Shown: positions 17,830-27,845 of the stretch, in pieces
How positions within the stretch are numbered: the stretch's first letter is position 1
Layout of the letters: the number at the start of each line of letters is the position of its first letter
Assembly: GCF_002218085.1 (NCBI RefSeq)
Contig: NZ_BDUC01000007.1
Coordinates: 5,857-69,856 of the forward strand
Direction: 5' to 3'
Source of the DNA: Tolypothrix sp. NIES-4075
GTDB taxonomy: Bacteria > Cyanobacteriota > Cyanobacteriia > Cyanobacteriales > Nostocaceae
Length of the DNA stretch: 64,000 nucleotides
Translations under genes and position numbers: made by a program
Notes under the pieces: generated by a model
The model's database searches: none
What the model was told of the DNA's origin: nothing
The model's input: the letters and a program-made list of their open reading frames with translations, nothing else

Positions 17830-18947
17830 TCTCCCACCCGCCGCCCTGCGCTACGATTTAGGTGCGGTGTTAACTGTGGGTAAATTTGCACCCGAGATGC
17901 TGCAACAGGCTGCTTCAGTCATTAAATTAACAGGGTCTTTTTCCCGCATCATTGATGGTGTAATCACAGACCCATTTATTCGCAACTGGTTAGATTTACT
18001 TTGCTTTCTCTTATCTGGATTACCCGCAGATAAGACAATTGCCGCAGAAGTTGCTTTCATGTTTGCAGATTGGTATCGTCCTAATGTCCAGTTAGATTAT
18101 CCCATCGGTGGAAGTGGTGCATTAGTTGATGCACTAATACGGGGGTTGACTAAACATGGTGGTAAGTTAATTTTGAATGCTCATGTGGAGCAAGTTTTAG
18201 TAGAAAATAACCGTGCTGTAGGAGTGCGACTGCGGGGTAGTAAAGAAATCAGAGCAAGTAAAGCAGTTGTTTCTAATGCTTCTGTTTGGGATACCCTGAA
18301 ACTCATTCCCGAAGGTATTATCCCAAAACGGTATGTAGAACAGCAACAAGCAACACCTGAATGCGATAGTTTCATGCATCTGCATTTAGGTATAGATGCA
18401 ACAAGATTGCAAAGAAATCTGGGTATTCACTACATTGTAGTTAACGATTGGGACAAAGGCATAACTGCACCGCAAAATGTGGTTCTTATATCCATTCCCT
18501 CAGTTCTCGACCCATCGTTAGCACCAGCAGGTAAGCACGTGATTCACGTTTATACTCCTGGCAACGAACCTTTTTCTATTTGGCAAGGAATGGAACGCAA
18601 TAGCGAAGAATATGCGTTGTTAAAACTTGAACGTGCCAAAGTGATGTGGCAAGCTTTAGAAAGAATCATTCCTGATATTCGTTCTCGTTGCGAAGTAAGT
18701 TTGGTAGGTACTCCCCTCACCCACGCTCGATTTTTGCGTCGTCATCGCGGTAGTTACGGACCTGACTTTTGCCGCAGGTACAGGTTTATTTCCTGGTGGG
18801 ACTACACCCCTACCTGGATTGTTGTGTTGTGGAGATTCAACTTTTCCGGGGATTGGGTTGCCTGCTGTAGCTGCTAGTGGGATGATGGCTGCGAATACGA
18901 TCGCTTCGGTGCAGCAGCATTTACAATTACTCAGTGATCTTGTCTAA
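17822..18947 (+). pseudogene. Carotenoid-isomerase-like FAD oxidoreductase, truncated and frameshifted
   Basis: Fused in frame at a HIP1 site to the WYL part. The text runs from PPAALRYDLGAVLTVGKFAP through NWLDLLCFLLSGLPADKTIA, LDYPIGGSGALVDALIRGLT and LVGTPLTHARFLRRHRGSYG. This matches the middle and end of CrtH/phytoene-desaturase-like proteins; the N-terminal FAD-binding Rossmann motif is missing. A one-base insertion after SYGP (about 18763) throws the last part into another frame, AAGTGLFPGGTTPLPGLLCC and STFPGIGLPAVAASGMMAAN, ending at 18947. Not functional. Confidence 0.8.
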
Positions 18948-19229
18948 TAGGGCTGACGGGGTGACTAGCGCCCCAGAATAAATATAAGGTAAAGATTTGA
19001 CCAAATTATGCTATCAATAGATAGGTCTCTCATTGTCAACAAGACCATAAGATTGATAAAATCTGCCCTAATTATACCAAACTAGTTAGAAATCGGCGTT
19101 GCTGAAGAAGTAATGCTGGAGTTGGTAAAAAGTACCGAATTTTTTTTGGGAGTCGGAACTTTACCCGTTTTGAATTCAATTTGGCTAGGAAAGAAGGTTG
19201 GACAGTGCTTAAGTAGTTAAAATTCACTT
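18948..19229. other. Intergenic, 282 bp
   Basis: AT-rich, no gene or clear repeat recognised. Confidence 0.3.
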
Positions 19230-19475
19230 TCATTCTTCAAGTTGCTGTTTAATTTTATGAAGCAACTCTTCATCGCTAAAAGACTCTTCCCAATCATTAT
19301 TAAGTTCAAGTCGCACCGATTTAGCCCCACCGCTTGGAGTGCAAACAACCCAGTATGTATCGCGTTTATCGTTTGCCTGGGCTGCTGCTTTTAGCTTTTC
19401 ATCATCCTCAGAAAGACCAGTATACGCCTGAACGCATGACCAAGTTATTCCCTTATCCGTAATTTCTCGCGTCAT
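19230..19475 (-). CDS. Conserved hypothetical protein, 81 aa
   Basis: Acidic soluble protein (MTREITDKGITWSCVQAYTG ... SDEELLHKIKQQLEE). The N-terminal half resembles short cyanobacterial proteins of unknown function, and the C-terminus is helical. No membrane segment or known motif. The start is the only good ATG. Confidence 0.6.
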   Translation of the reverse strand: MTREITDKGITWSCVQAYTGLSEDDEKLKAAAQANDKRDTYWVVCTPSGGAKSVRLELNNDWEESFSDEELLHKIKQQLEE

Positions 19476-19757
19476 TATCTATTTCTACTATTACATCGCT
19501 TTTAAACTAACAATTCTGCTAATTTTATATCTCTATCTTCGTCCTTATTTATGGTGAAGTGCGATTGCTATATGTGCAATACAAGACGTGCGATCGCACC
19601 TACTCCAACTGCGTAACAGCGGCAAATTGGAACCAGCGGTGCTGGGCTATTTTCTTAGTGCTTGTTTCGTGGGTGTTAATGGGTCTATCAGGATTTATCT
19701 CAGCTTTTGTTGGGGCTACGATAGGGTCGTGGTTGATGAAAACCCTTCAGTGTGGCA

Positions 19758-20156
19758 TCAACAATTAGGCTTTCCTTCGATATGCATACCATCAGGATCG
19801 AAAAATGACAGATTAAGTACTGGACCTAAGTCGGCGATCGCACCATCACTCACACCCCGGTCTATGAGTTTGCGACGGATAATCTGAAATGCCGATTCTG
19901 TTGGGACATTCAAAGCTAAGTGGTCGATGTGTCCCCGTCCAAACATGTCCTTAGACCCAGAGCTATGGACATTATCAGGCATCTCTGCTGCATGAAGCAC
20001 GCTCTGTGGTCCAGCCCGTAGAAGTGCGTGACGAAAGGCTGGGGTCGTCTCTTGAAAGATTACTGGCATCTCGAATACATCAGTATAGAAGTCGATAAAG
20101 CGGTCGATATTCGCTGTAATCACTGCAACGTGCTGGATACCTGATACAAGGTTCAT
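19758..20156 (-). CDS. VOC (glyoxalase/dioxygenase) superfamily protein
   Basis: 132 residues with the two beta-alpha-beta-beta-beta modules of the vicinal oxygen chelate fold: HVAVITANIDRFIDFYTDVF at the start, RGHIDHLALNVPTESAF in the middle, and the closing SFFDPDGMHIE with the metal-ligand Glu. Two His and one Glu ligands (HVAV, HIDHLAL, MHIE) suggest metal binding. The substrate is unknown. It is followed upstream by glutathionyl-hydroquinone reductase on the same strand, with an 86-bp gap. Confidence 0.85.
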   Translation of the reverse strand: MNLVSGIQHVAVITANIDRFIDFYTDVFEMPVIFQETTPAFRHALLRAGPQSVLHAAEMPDNVHSSGSKDMFGRGHIDHLALNVPTESAFQIIRRKLIDRGVSDGAIADLGPVLNLSFFDPDGMHIEGKPNC

Positions 20157-20242
20157 TGGGGGTTACTCCTGTTGGACTATAGTTAGTAATAGGGAGCGAT
20201 CGCCTACAATAAGAAGTTAAGGCATATCGCAACATCGGCATT

Positions 20243-21214
20243 CTAAGCATTACCGAATCGATCGCGATCATGCTGTTGGTCAAAATCGATGATTGGTCCG
20301 GTCGGCACAATTCGATTAGGATTAATATCAGTCATACTCATGTAATAGCCACGCTTGATATAATCTAGATTGCACGTCGCTTTGAACTCACGACGCTGAT
20401 ATAGGTCTAGTAGATAATTCCAAAGGTTTGGATAGTCAATAATTCGCCGCAAATTGCACTTAAAGTGACTGTAATACACCAAGTCGAAGCGATACAGCGT
20501 TGCAAACATACAAATATCAGCTTCCGTCAGGCGATCGCCACATAAATAGCGTTGCTTGTTGAGAATAGTTTCCCATCGATGTAAACTCTCAAAGAGTTCT
20601 GTCACCGCTTCTTCATAAGCTGCTTGGGAAGTCGCAAAACCAGCACGATATACCCCGGCATTGATTGGCAGATAAATTGCATCAATCGTTTCATCTATCT
20701 TCTGCTGTAGGTCGGGTGGGTATAAGTCTATTTTCTGTGTTGCCAAGGAAGCAAACTCTACATCAAACATCCGCATAATTTCGCGAGATTCGTTGTTGAC
20801 AATTGTTTGAGTTTGCTTATCCCACAACACTGGAACTGTGACTCGCCCCGTATATTTGGGATTAGCTTTTAGGTATATCTCTTGCAAATATTGAGCGTGA
20901 TTCACCGATTCGGGAATGTTTTCCGGTGCTTTACTAAACATCCAGCCTTTGTCCCCAAGAATCGGATCGGCGATAGAGATGTCTATTGCATCATTTAACC
21001 CTTTAATTTCTCGCATAATTAAGGTGCGATGTGCCCACGGACACCCCAAGGAAACGTAGAGGTGATAGCGCCCAACTTCTGCCCTAAAACCGCTCTTTCC
21101 ATCATAGGTCACATGATTGCGAAACGTTGTTGGTATCTTATGGAACTCACCGCTTGGATTTTGCTCATTCCCATCGTTTATCCATTTACCTGCGACCATC
21201 ATTCTTAACGCCAT
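20243..21214 (-). CDS. Glutathionyl-hydroquinone reductase (Xi-class GST)
   Basis: 323 residues. The active-site Cys58 is in SLGCPWAHRT, the signature of the Xi-class/ECM4-YqjG family, which reduces glutathionyl-hydroquinones. Also visible are WMFSKAPENIPE, VPVLWDKQTQTIVNNESREI and the C-terminal GST helical domain with RLTEADICMFATLYRFD. Length and order are normal. Cytosolic. Paired with the VOC protein, it may detoxify quinones or chlorinated aromatics. Confidence 0.92.
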   Translation of the reverse strand: MALRMMVAGKWINDGNEQNPSGEFHKIPTTFRNHVTYDGKSGFRAEVGRYHLYVSLGCPWAHRTLIMREIKGLNDAIDISIADPILGDKGWMFSKAPENIPESVNHAQYLQEIYLKANPKYTGRVTVPVLWDKQTQTIVNNESREIMRMFDVEFASLATQKIDLYPPDLQQKIDETIDAIYLPINAGVYRAGFATSQAAYEEAVTELFESLHRWETILNKQRYLCGDRLTEADICMFATLYRFDLVYYSHFKCNLRRIIDYPNLWNYLLDLYQRREFKATCNLDYIKRGYYMSMTDINPNRIVPTGPIIDFDQQHDRDRFGNA

Positions 21215-21434
21215 AGTTCTCTCCTAAGCGTGATATAGCTTTTTGTTCAATTAATAATCACGGCATTTTTGAAAATATCTACATAAAATTAGATGTTGGA
21301 GAAAGTATGTTATGCACTCACATAACTCAAGAACGCGATAAATTTTCTAAAATCCTACTCAAAGAATTTTTATAATCTATTGAGTGCGTTGACAAAAGCG
21401 TTCGATGCGTCCAAATTTGAGGGGAAAAACAAAA

Positions 21435-21648
21435 TTCAGAAGGCAGCTATGCTGGAGGCACTTATGCAGAAGGCAACCCACCCTTAAAAGAGTGGGATTG
21501 AAGCAATGACGTTTTATACCGTCCGTGCAAGCTGTCTTGTGTATAATTATTTATTTTGACTGAAGCTCTAAACCCACAAAGTAAGTTTTTATTTATACTT
21601 TTTCTTTCCTTCTGCCATCTGCCCTCTGCCCTCTGCCTTTCTTTGTAA
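21435..21648. repeat. About 213-bp interspersed repeat, copy 1
   Basis: Direct match to 60327-60538. Shared words include GACGTTTTATACCGTCCGTG, TTGTGTATAATTATTTATTT and CACAAAGTAAGTTTT, and the same ends TTCAGAAGGCA and CTTTGTAA. An internal small hairpin (CACCCTT...AAGAGTGGG) is present. Non-coding. Confidence 0.85.
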
Positions 21649-22781
21649 AAAAAGCCGCATGAAGCTAAATTTGGCTACTTGTATCTGCGTCGATATTCCC
21701 AAGGCTTTTCTAAAGTTGGCTGACTCCACACCCCAGCACGGGATGCGATCGCTAGTTGGGTCGATGGAGGGTATTATCCCTCGCATCTCCCGTTTAGATC
21801 CGGACGTGCGAGTTTCCTAGCATCCGGCTCCCGACAATCTCAGCTTTTAGCTTTGCTTATGTGGGTGTAAAGATGGCACGATTCATGAAGAGCTAAAAGG
21901 TTTTTAGGTTTCCAATTCTCGTGATTTCCATCAACATGATGAAGGTGAATTGTTTCACCATCTGCGAATTTTAAGCCACAGTACCCACACATATGGTTTT
22001 GCTTTTTCAAAGCTTTTGAAGTAGCACCGTCATAAAGTTTAGATTCTCTTTCGCTCCAATAGACAATATCCCCGTTATAAGGTGAGGCATCACCCTTAAC
22101 ATTGATATGCCTATTCTGGGAGTAAGGTACTGCTGGAAATGCTCTATTGACTAGAGCAGTTGTCTGATTTCGGTTAAGTTGTGTCTCCTTATTAAAGACT
22201 TTCCATGCTCTATTCTGGATGTACCAGAGTGAGAATCTGGAACCGTCCATCTTGCAATACCGATGATAACTTCTCCACCCTCTGACGATTGGTGCTAATT
22301 TTTGGGCTTTAACTTTTGCCCCATAATTCGAGTTGTTGACGATGGCTTTTACCTTCTGACGAAAAGCTTTGTAGTTGTCCTCTGAGGGCATACTTCTAAA
22401 CTTGCCGTTTTTCTGGACTTGAAAGCGCCAGCCTAAAAAGTCAAATCCATCTGTCGTAGATACTAGCCTAGTCTTTGATGCTTTAATATTTAATCCTCTT
22501 AAGTCCAAGAATTGTTGAATTCTGTCTAATATTTCCTCAGCATTGTCGTTAGGTTTTAGTATGAAGACCATATCATCTGCGTATCTTATCGATTGATGAA
22601 TATCTTCAATTCCATCTAACGCTATATTGGCGAGTACGGGTGAACACACACCACCTTGAGGCGTGCCAGAGTCGGGAAACTCTGGGAGCATTCCAACTTT
22701 TAGGCACTTCCACAATCCTTGTTTAACGCTTTGTGGCGCTATAACTTTTGACATTAAGAAATTGTGGTTGATTCGGTCGAA

Positions 22782-25184
22782 AGTGGGTAGCTAGCTAGCG
22801 AGGTTTCCACAATTTGGCTCCTTTTCCAACTAGCCCCCTCCGAACCGTGCTTACAAGATTTCCAGGTACACGGCTCTCCAGTACTCTGTCATCACGAGAC
22901 TCGGTTACATGTTGGTTTACCAGCGTGTATTGCATCATGGCATTGAGGGCAGACCATGAGAGTTTTCCTTCTACGTGCGGACATAATTTGCATCCATTGC
23001 GGTTTTTCCTTTCTGCCCTTTATTTTGAGGTCTTTAAGAGCGCGAATATGGTGAACTTCAATGTTACCTTTTGCCCCACAAATCTCACATTCATCCGCAA
23101 GAAGCCGTTTAATTAGTTCATTTCTGAACGCGGGTTTTCTATTTGTTGGCAGGTCTAGAATGGTTGCTTTTAGGTTGCGTTTTAATTGTATGCCGCCGAA
23201 GCGAGCGACTAAAGGTTTCTTACCTTCTACTGGAACGGTTATTTCTACGCACTTTCTTAAGCCTTGTGGAAGCTTTACCGTCTTATTGAACTTAGCGCAA
23301 ATTTTAGCCACGCTAGTTCTGTATTTACAGGCAAGAGTTTTCATCAGTGAACTCGACATAACCCATTGAAGTTTTCGGAGCCATGCAATATTTTGAGCAA
23401 GGCTATAGAATTGTACGTACCCTCTAAATTCTGATTGGAAAATGTTGATAATAGTAAAATCATCATCATTTATTAGTTCAGGGCGATGAATGGGTTTACC
23501 ATTCCTCATATATAGAGCGCACTTTTCTTCTAGAAATCTTGCTGGGATTCTTAGTGCAATAATTCCATTAATCGAGCGTTTACCATTGGTATGCTTATCG
23601 TCGGAATATTGAACTAAAATTTCGTACCCTAAAAAGCTTGCTGCTTCATTCCTGGCGTTAGTAATTAAGGTCTTTTCTGGAGACAATTCCAACTGAAGGT
23701 TTTCAGCTAAAAATGTCTTTAGCTTTTCCTTAATTTCTTTTGCTTCTTGAAATGAGCCAATAAAACCAAGTAGAAAATCGTCTGCATAGCGGACGTACTT
23801 TAGCCTTCTATATTCAGGGTCACGGACATCTTTAGAAGGCATTTTCTGGTATTTAATTTCCAGTTGACGCGCTTTATCAAATTGTCCATGTTTCCTGAAA
23901 TACCAGGCAAGTTTTACGAGTTTTGAATACTCCGAATTTTCTGCCCGACATTTACCAGATGTATACTCTCGGATGAGTGTCTGTTCGATAAATGTATCGA
24001 ATTTGTCAAGATAGATATTTGCGAGTATGGGTGATATAATCGAGCCTTGCGGCGTTCCGCTCAGGGTAGAGTAATATTTCCATTGCTCACAATAACCTGC
24101 TTTTAGCAAATTTTCAATCAATCTCAGAAAGCGATTATCTTGGATTTTCTCGCGGAGAATTGACATTAAGATTTTATGGTCTATATTGTCAAAGCATCCA
24201 CGGATATCTCCTTCGATAAACCACTTGGTTCCTTGCCAAGTGCGGTCTATTATTGTTAATGCCGTATGGCATCCACGATTGGGTCTAAAACCATGACTGC
24301 TGTTGGAAAATTGAGGTTCGTAGTACGCTTCTAATATTAAACGTATTACTTCTTGAACCAATTTATCATTCCATGTGGGAATACCCAGGGGTCGAGTTTT
24401 CCCATTTTTCTTGGGAATATTAATTCGCCGTACTGGTGTCCACCGAAAACGTTCATAGCGAATATCTTCTATGAGGTTTTCAATCTTTTTAATGGACATC
24501 CCATCAACAGTTTCTGGTGTAACCCCTTGCGTCATCGCCCCATCATTTTTATAGATGCGGCTGTACGCTAAAAGGTACAGATTTGGATTGAAAAGTTGCC
24601 TGTAGATATCATCCAGAGGTAAACCACGATAACCTCTGTCTCGAATTACACTTAAAACCGTTTCGGCATTTCGCATCTCGCGTACCTCTCGATACAAGTG
24701 TGAAGAATACCTGTTCCCCTTCGCCATGTGGACGGCTTTCCCGTCCTCGGACTACTATGAGAACTCTGTAACCATAGGGGTCGCCCCCCGTAGGTCATCC
24801 CGCGCTTTATTAACTCGGTACGTAATAGTGTGATTTAGGTGTCCCACTCATTCGTTGAGCCATCTCATCGGTGGCTGACTTCGTTTGAAGAAGTTGTGTG
24901 GTTCAAATGCTTAAAACTACACACAAACGATTATTCCTTTCAGGCGTTGTAGGAATAGGCAATCGAGTATACCGTCAGAATTGGGCTTCAAGTAGTTTAA
25001 CTTTCACCATGTCACACAGGTCTTGCCGGACAATAGTTTTAACGCCTTCTCTCTATTCCCGGCTTTACCAACATGCTGTTGTCCCTTTTGTCTTTCGACT
25101 CCAGGTAAGTTGGTTAACCTAGAGACCATCTCCTCATTCTCTCCCAACTTGGTTGGGGATACCGCATTAACTGTCGCGGCGCAC
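22782..25184 (-). mobile_element. Inner group II intron (guest)
   Basis: 5' end GTGCGCCGCGACAG at 25184, directly after the codon for Cys in DIEKC. Domain V at 22842-22876 (GAGCCGTGT...GAAA...GCACGGTTC) followed by a domain VI-type stem; the 3' end is near 22782, directly before FDRINH. 2.4 kb, with its own complete RT. Domain I sequence occupies 24728-25184. Confidence 0.85.
22892..24727 (-). CDS. ltrA: Group II intron reverse transcriptase/maturase (inner)
   Basis: 611 residues, intact. RT blocks are visible in order: IPKKNGKTRPLGIPTWNDKL, HGFRPNRGCHTAL, FIEGDIRGCFDNIDHKILMS, SGTPQGSIISPILANIYLDK and the catalytic YVRYADDFLLGFIGS. Then the maturase domain and a C-terminal HNH endonuclease with CEICGAKGNIEVHHIRALKD and CPQCHDAIHAG zinc-type pairs. 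It supports splicing and mobility of the intron that carries it. Length fits the bacterial RT-HNH class. Confidence 0.93.
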   Translation of the reverse strand: MAKGNRYSSHLYREVREMRNAETVLSVIRDRGYRGLPLDDIYRQLFNPNLYLLAYSRIYKNDGAMTQGVTPETVDGMSIKKIENLIEDIRYERFRWTPVRRINIPKKNGKTRPLGIPTWNDKLVQEVIRLILEAYYEPQFSNSSHGFRPNRGCHTALTIIDRTWQGTKWFIEGDIRGCFDNIDHKILMSILREKIQDNRFLRLIENLLKAGYCEQWKYYSTLSGTPQGSIISPILANIYLDKFDTFIEQTLIREYTSGKCRAENSEYSKLVKLAWYFRKHGQFDKARQLEIKYQKMPSKDVRDPEYRRLKYVRYADDFLLGFIGSFQEAKEIKEKLKTFLAENLQLELSPEKTLITNARNEAASFLGYEILVQYSDDKHTNGKRSINGIIALRIPARFLEEKCALYMRNGKPIHRPELINDDDFTIINIFQSEFRGYVQFYSLAQNIAWLRKLQWVMSSSLMKTLACKYRTSVAKICAKFNKTVKLPQGLRKCVEITVPVEGKKPLVARFGGIQLKRNLKATILDLPTNRKPAFRNELIKRLLADECEICGAKGNIEVHHIRALKDLKIKGRKEKPQWMQIMSARRRKTLMVCPQCHDAIHAGKPTCNRVS

Positions 25185-26307
25185 GCATTTTTCTATGTCT
25201 AGTTCCAGGACTCTTTTATCTTTTCCGTTGACGTTTGCTTTCAGATTGGTGAATAATATCTTCTGACAATCATGAGCGGATCTGCCAACACGAAATCCGT
25301 AGCTTTTGGCATGGAATAATGCTTCATGTGCTGGTTCGATGACATACTTGACAAGACATTGCCAAGCTCTATCCTTTATGGTAGGAACCTTAAGGATGCG
25401 CTTTGTTCCGTCCTTTTTTGGAATCGGTATCTCTCTAAGCTTGCTATGAGTCCAGGTGTTTGCCTTTTCTTTGAGTAATACTTCGAGTTCTAGCCTTTCC
25501 TGAAAATTCAGAGAAGTTTTACCATCTACTCCCGGTGTTTTCTTGCCTTTATTTAACTGAGTTACTTGACGAATTGCTAATAATCTTGCACTTCGGGATT
25601 TTAATATGAGCTTTTGAAGGCTATTGGCTCGTTTTCTGTCGCCTTCTCGAATTGCTTTCCACAACCTGCATCATCTGGCGGAATAAATTTTTCCGTAGTT
25701 TCTTCCACGGGAGATTTATCCAAAGTTCACTATCACTATTGCTAGTCATGTGTCTAACTCTGCTCTCTTGCTGCAATTTGTGTTCTGATTGCCTCGAAAC
25801 AATTACGCTTCGTCTTACCCAATGTACGGATTTAATGCGGCTCGTCTGGCTTACTAGGGTTTCGACCTTTCCCTAGACCGAAACATCGTTTTTACTCGTT
25901 CCAACTCTCAGATTAATTGACATTTTAGGACAGACCAATTCGCCTACATTCACCTCGGAGTTGACGGCTAGAGAGGAAAAACTGCCGTGAGATTATAGAA
26001 TGTGAGGTCAACATTGTTAATTCAGATTGTTGCCTTTCTTTAAGACGCTTTTTAAGGTCTTCTTTTATCCGTGATGCCTCCCCATTAACGCCAGTGTACC
26101 TAATCTGTTTCAGTTCTGGTTGCGTCCTGTTTCCAGCTTCAGTCAACGGAATTCCGAGTCCGGTCGCTGTGGTCAGGTTGGGAGTTATCGCTTCTCCTGC
26201 GAAGAGGGGCTTTCACCCTCATCCGAGAGTTAGTTATGAGATTTTCAAGGTTCAGTTCCTTGACGTTCTCACCTTGGGTTATTGATTGACCCAAGAACGA
26301 GTCGCAC

Positions 26308-26525
26308 TTCCTCTAAGAATTATTCAAAAGCGCGTTCGCATTCAGCTACAAAAGACAAGCCTAAAATATTACTTGCCTTTCAAGTCTTCTTAGAGGAAAT
26401 TTTATCAGCGATCGCTTCTAGAATCCTTATCATCTGTTCGGGGATAGCCAAATAGTCCCCTTTCTAGAGCAAGAGTTTATCAAAAAAGCGATTTTTGGAG
26501 ATTAATGAGTAATAGCTTAGGACTG
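26308..26525. other. Flank of outer intron, 218 bp
   Basis: A minus-strand frame without a start reads GDYLAIPEQMIRILEAIADK then ISSKKT and a stop, possibly the tail of a lost gene. The 12-bp inverted word TTCCTCTAAGAA/TTCTTAGAGGAA could form a long stem-loop adjoining the intron insertion site. Confidence 0.35.
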
Positions 26526-26909
26526 CTATACTTTACAAAAAGTTTTGTAATGGTCTTGAGTAAAATAAATTGGGTTGTACACGGTTTTACCGGAATTTTT
26601 AGTTAGTAATGCGACAAAACGGTACTTACCACGATTCCCCACATTTGGATTATTCGCATCTACATCATATTCTCTATACTCTTGTCCCTTACCTATAGAA
26701 GGCAATTTTGTTCCTCCATGACCACCGGCATTATCATACACTTGTCCGTTATTACCTCCTGCTTTAATATTTCTGAGATCTTCTACTGCAACAGATGGAA
26801 GCTTTCCACAACTTTTTATCGTAACAGCCTGGACTAGTTGAGGTTGCAATACAGTCAATGGAAACAACAAACAAACTGAAATTCTGACAAGACTCCACAT
26901 AGTTTTCAT
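26526..26909 (-). CDS. Secreted guanyl-specific ribonuclease (RNase Sa/T1/N1 fold)
   Basis: 127 residues with a signal peptide (about 1-28, ends LVQA). The mature part matches the microbial RNase Sa pattern: CGKLPSVAVEDLRNI at the start, EYREYDV (Glu80, general base), GKYRFV (Arg97) and YFTQDHYKTF (His120, general acid). Cys34 and Cys125 could make the usual end-to-end disulfide. It would cut RNA after guanosine outside the cytosol, either for nutrition or as a toxin. No barstar-like immunity gene was seen nearby. Confidence 0.78.
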   Translation of the reverse strand: MKTMWSLVRISVCLLFPLTVLQPQLVQAVTIKSCGKLPSVAVEDLRNIKAGGNNGQVYDNAGGHGGTKLPSIGKGQEYREYDVDANNPNVGNRGKYRFVALLTKNSGKTVYNPIYFTQDHYKTFCKV

Positions 26910-27119
26910 AGTGACTCCAGAGTTTTGAATAATACACTACCACGCATTCGACAATCAAAATAAGTAAGTCGGCGTTAAAAATTGTCGTTATGACAAGGCA
27001 GAGGGCAGCTATGCTGAAGGGAAGAGGTTTTTGGACAACTTTACTTTTCGTTACAAGATAGCGGTTTTTTTGCGCCTTTCTACTTAAACTTTACTCATTT
27101 AGTGCGTAAAACGTTTCTT
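26910..27119. other. Intergenic before RNase gene
   Basis: Should carry the RNase promoter. It contains AAGGCAGAGGGCAGCTATG, a short word of the interspersed repeat class also found at 21.4 and 60.3 kb. Confidence 0.3.
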
Positions 27120-27268
27120 AGGACTTACGCAAGCGTCACAATACAGGGTCAACTGGCACATATATTCAAATTTGACTTGAATGCTTATAAGCATTGATTT
27201 ATAAAGGTTATAGCCAGATGACATTAGTGTGACAGTTTTCAAATAAATGTGCCAGTTGTGTAAGTCCT
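27120..27268. repeat. 149-bp MITE, copy 2
   Basis: Same length, ends and internal words as 13437-13585 (AGGACTTACGCAA; GTCAACTGGCACATATAT; TAAGTCCT). Confidence 0.8.
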
Positions 27269-27551
27269 GGTTTCTGTATCGTTGCGATGCTCTAACAAAT
27301 AACGTTGGGCTATTGTATGAATTTTGACAAATGTGGCATCACCATGCCAGAAAAGGTTTTTTGTACGAAGACGGAAATTTTCAAGTGTCTGGAACGACGA
27401 TTTTTCGTTCAAACTAGATTAAAATTAGCACGATAAGCATAGCTTTCTCACCAATCTTTCAGAAAAAAGCGATTGCTGAAAAGCTTATTCCATCGAAGTT
27501 TCAGTTTTAGGGTATAATTTACCCGGTGGGGAACAGTGATACCTATTAGTT

Positions 27552-27845
27552 ATGAGCGAACCAGAACTGCCTTCAGAAAAAGGTAAGGCTTCCGAAAAAC
27601 AAATCAATGTCGATGGTCTTCTGTTTGTTTTCGTGTTGGTTCCAGCTGTATTGTTCGTTTTCAGTATGGTTATTACGGATTATTTAGCTCAAACACCACC
27701 AGATCGGTCGAAAGATGATGCCGCTAGAAATTCATTCTTCTCTAGCTTGCCAATCAAGGAAGCAAAACGAGGGCAGCGATCGCTCTTAGTTGTCAGAAAT
27801 GAGACTATAGCGATCGCTCAATCCTTGCCTTCACAAGTAGGCTAG
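27552..27845 (+). CDS. Small membrane protein, unknown
   Basis: 97 residues: a polar N-terminus (MSEPELPSEKGKASEKQINV), one clear membrane helix (about 25-45, LLFVFVLVPAVLFVFSMVIT), then a charged tail that reads through two HIP1 sites and may be non-native. No family recognised. It is not a barstar homologue by inspection. Confidence 0.45.
   Translation: MSEPELPSEKGKASEKQINVDGLLFVFVLVPAVLFVFSMVITDYLAQTPPDRSKDDAARNSFFSSLPIKEAKRGQRSLLVVRNETIAIAQSLPSQVG

Larger units (their letters stand above)
21840..25664 (-). pseudogene. Outer intron RT/maturase-HNH, split by inner intron
   Basis: The N-terminal part (25664 to 25185) has MWKAIREGDRKRANSLQKLI, KKTPGVDGKTS and LRVGRSAHD-type RT blocks, ending LELDIEKC. 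The C-terminal part resumes at about 22781 as FDRINHNFLMSKVIAPQSVK, TPQGGVCSPVLANIALDGIE and the catalytic IRYADDMVFIL, then the maturase X region and an HNH endonuclease (CGYCGLKFADGETIHLHHVD). The guest intron lies exactly within the conserved DIEKC/FDRINH motif. If the guest splices out, the enzyme could be restored; a one-base mismatch at the 3' junction leaves that open. Confidence 0.85.
21755..26307 (-). mobile_element. Outer group II intron (with a second intron nested in it)
   Basis: 5' end at 26307 reads GTGCGACTCG, the bacterial group II start. The 3' part has domain V (21797-21830, GAGCCGGATGC...GAAA...GCACGTCCGGATC) and a domain VI-like stem, ending ...CCCAAC near 21755. It encodes one RT/maturase, split by another group II intron. 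Total 4.55 kb, about 2.15 kb without the guest. The host sequence is not recognised. The 5' flank carries TTCCTCTAAGAA and TTCTTAGAGGAA inverted words (26309-26398). Confidence 0.8.

Noticed and set aside
19559..19768. 69-aa hydrophobic frame (WAIFLVLVSWVLMGLSGF)
   Set aside because: Membrane-like, but overlaps the VOC gene end and has no upstream signals or recognised family; could be a transporter scrap.
27552..27845. Immunity protein for the RNase
   Set aside because: A single-helix membrane protein with no barstar-like features, on the other strand and separated by a MITE.
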